A DNA stretch of 23,416 nucleotides. It comes from an uncultured Bacillota bacterium. GTDB lineage: Bacteria; Bacillota_I; Bacilli_A; Erysipelotrichales; Erysipelotrichaceae. The translations under genes and the position numbers were made by a program. The notes beneath the pieces are model-generated. The model was not told where the DNA came from and ran no database searches. It saw only the letters and a program-made list of their open reading frames with translations. Within the stretch, counting starts at the first letter, position 1. Each line of letters starts with the position of its first letter. The stretch covers positions 1 to 23,416 of the forward strand of contig ONXX01000016.1 of NCBI GenBank assembly GCA_900321955.1, written 5' to 3'. Shown here piece after piece: positions 22,818 to 23,416 of this stretch.

Positions 22818-23192
22818 ATGAATACAGAAGAAAATAAGTCCAAATACGAAAAGATCATTTGGGTCAGGAAGCACGCACCGTTTACGATCGTCACTTCACT
22901 TCTTTTATGTGTGACATCGGTATTTGCGGCAGGACGCAATCCGGTATGGATCATTGAACACATCCGGGATTTTTCCTTTGTCTTACTTCTGATCACGCTC
23001 TGTGGTTTTTTCTATCTGACGCTTTTCACAAGAAATCTCAAGGTCAATTACGAATACTGTTCGATTGATCCGACGGCTTTCAACAGTAATGTGAAATATG
23101 CCGGATTCGGTATCTTTCTTGTGGCATTTTCTTTCTGCATCTGTGTTTTGTGGCTGATTGTTTTGCTGGTGGTATCTGTCTACCTGAAATAA
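22818..23192 (+). CDS. Hypothetical small membrane protein
   Basis: A 124-residue protein with three hydrophobic segments (about 22-38, 52-70 and 95-121), a charged N-terminus (MNTEENKSKYEKIIWVRKH) and a polar loop with NYEYCSIDPTAFNSN. The topology suggests an inner-membrane protein; no family was recognised. The only upstream ribosome binding hint is GATAGG next to the ATG, which is weak. It starts 22 bp after the terminator of the YwaF-like gene, so it needs readthrough or a promoter I did not find. Confidence 0.7.
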   Translation: MNTEENKSKYEKIIWVRKHAPFTIVTSLLLCVTSVFAAGRNPVWIIEHIRDFSFVLLLITLCGFFYLTLFTRNLKVNYEYCSIDPTAFNSNVKYAGFGIFLVAFSFCICVLWLIVLLVVSVYLK

Positions 23193-23224
23193 GACAGAAA
23201 AGATAAACCATTATCGGAGAAAAA

Positions 23225-23416
23225 ATGAAACTGGTGAATGAAGAAGAGATCAAGGAATTATCACGTTTGCACACAGTCGAAGAATTCAAAGAATTTTTAA
23301 AGAAAGTTCCAATCATAGATGAATTCAGTGATGAAGAATTAGACAACAAAGACTATTATGCAAAAGAAATAGATGATGATCTACTAGATGAATACATAAA
23401 AGAAAACACTGAAAAT
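23225..23416 (+). CDS. Acidic hypothetical protein, 3' end outside the window
   Basis: ATG 23225 opens 64 codons without a stop to the window edge. The protein begins MKLVNEEEIKELSRLHTVEE and is very rich in Glu, Asp and Lys, predicted helical, with no membrane segment. A GGAGA ribosome binding site precedes ATG. The last 150 bases are clearly more AT-rich than the rest of the window. No family was recognised. Confidence 0.6.
   Translation, partial: MKLVNEEEIKELSRLHTVEEFKEFLKKVPIIDEFSDEELDNKDYYAKEIDDDLLDEYIKENTEN

Noticed and set aside
1..23416. Frequent GATC tetramers across the window.
   Set aside because: They seem more frequent than expected, but codon pairs for Ile-Asp, Asp-Leu and similar explain much of it, and I could not do a proper count against a codon-preserving control.

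Overview
The window looks like a chromosomal segment of a low-to-moderate GC member of the Bacillota. Strong AGGAGG-type ribosome binding sites, a lipoprotein UgpB-like binding protein, a Y-family polymerase/YolD-like pair, a DUF1836 protein and a YwaF-like protein fit that phylum. The Erysipelotrichales are my best guess, but this rests on gene content and style only and is not proven. No rRNA, tRNA, CRISPR array, insertion sequence or phage gene was seen.

Layout. 1-765: 3' part of an unrecognised gene. 825-1736: aldo/keto reductase, then a terminator. 1793-7545: a magnesium-centred block. It has a promoter, a leader with a 25-codon upstream ORF and two mutually exclusive hairpins, an mgtA-type P-type ATPase broken by a frameshift, an MgtE-like sensor protein without the MgtE pore, a DUF218 membrane protein and a YcaQ-like DNA glycosylase, all tightly spaced. 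7582-8865: a 57-codon ORF and an aldo/keto reductase with a two-cluster ferredoxin tail. 8914-10844: Y-family DNA polymerase plus YolD-like partner. 10845-12603: promoter, small hypothetical protein and rho, ending at a hairpin shared with a convergent cytoplasmic 5'-nucleotidase-family gene (12619-14139, minus). 14215-14985: tyrosine-phosphatase-type protein.

15013-20567: a probably catabolite-controlled UgpBAEC-like ABC transporter operon. The order is binding lipoprotein, a frameshifted type I phosphodiesterase, ATPase and two permeases. The phosphodiesterase suggests import of a phosphodiester or sugar-phosphate that was meant to be cleaved inside the cell. 20629-21297 (minus): a hemolysin III/PAQR protein cut short by an in-frame stop. 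21308-21927: a DUF1836 gene whose upstream region carries overlapping opposing promoters, a perfect palindrome and a spaced repeat. 21999-23416: a YwaF-like membrane protein, a small membrane protein and the start of an acidic, AT-rich gene.

The most interesting parts are the magnesium block (leader peptide switch plus a pore-less MgtE sensor beside MgtA), the regulatory region at 21308-21420, and three separate genes with lesions (mgtA, phosphodiesterase, hemolysin III). Those lesions mean either real gene decay in this strain or a flawed assembly. Several genes end with the stop codon in or beside the loop of their own terminator hairpin, and a few may be leaderless.
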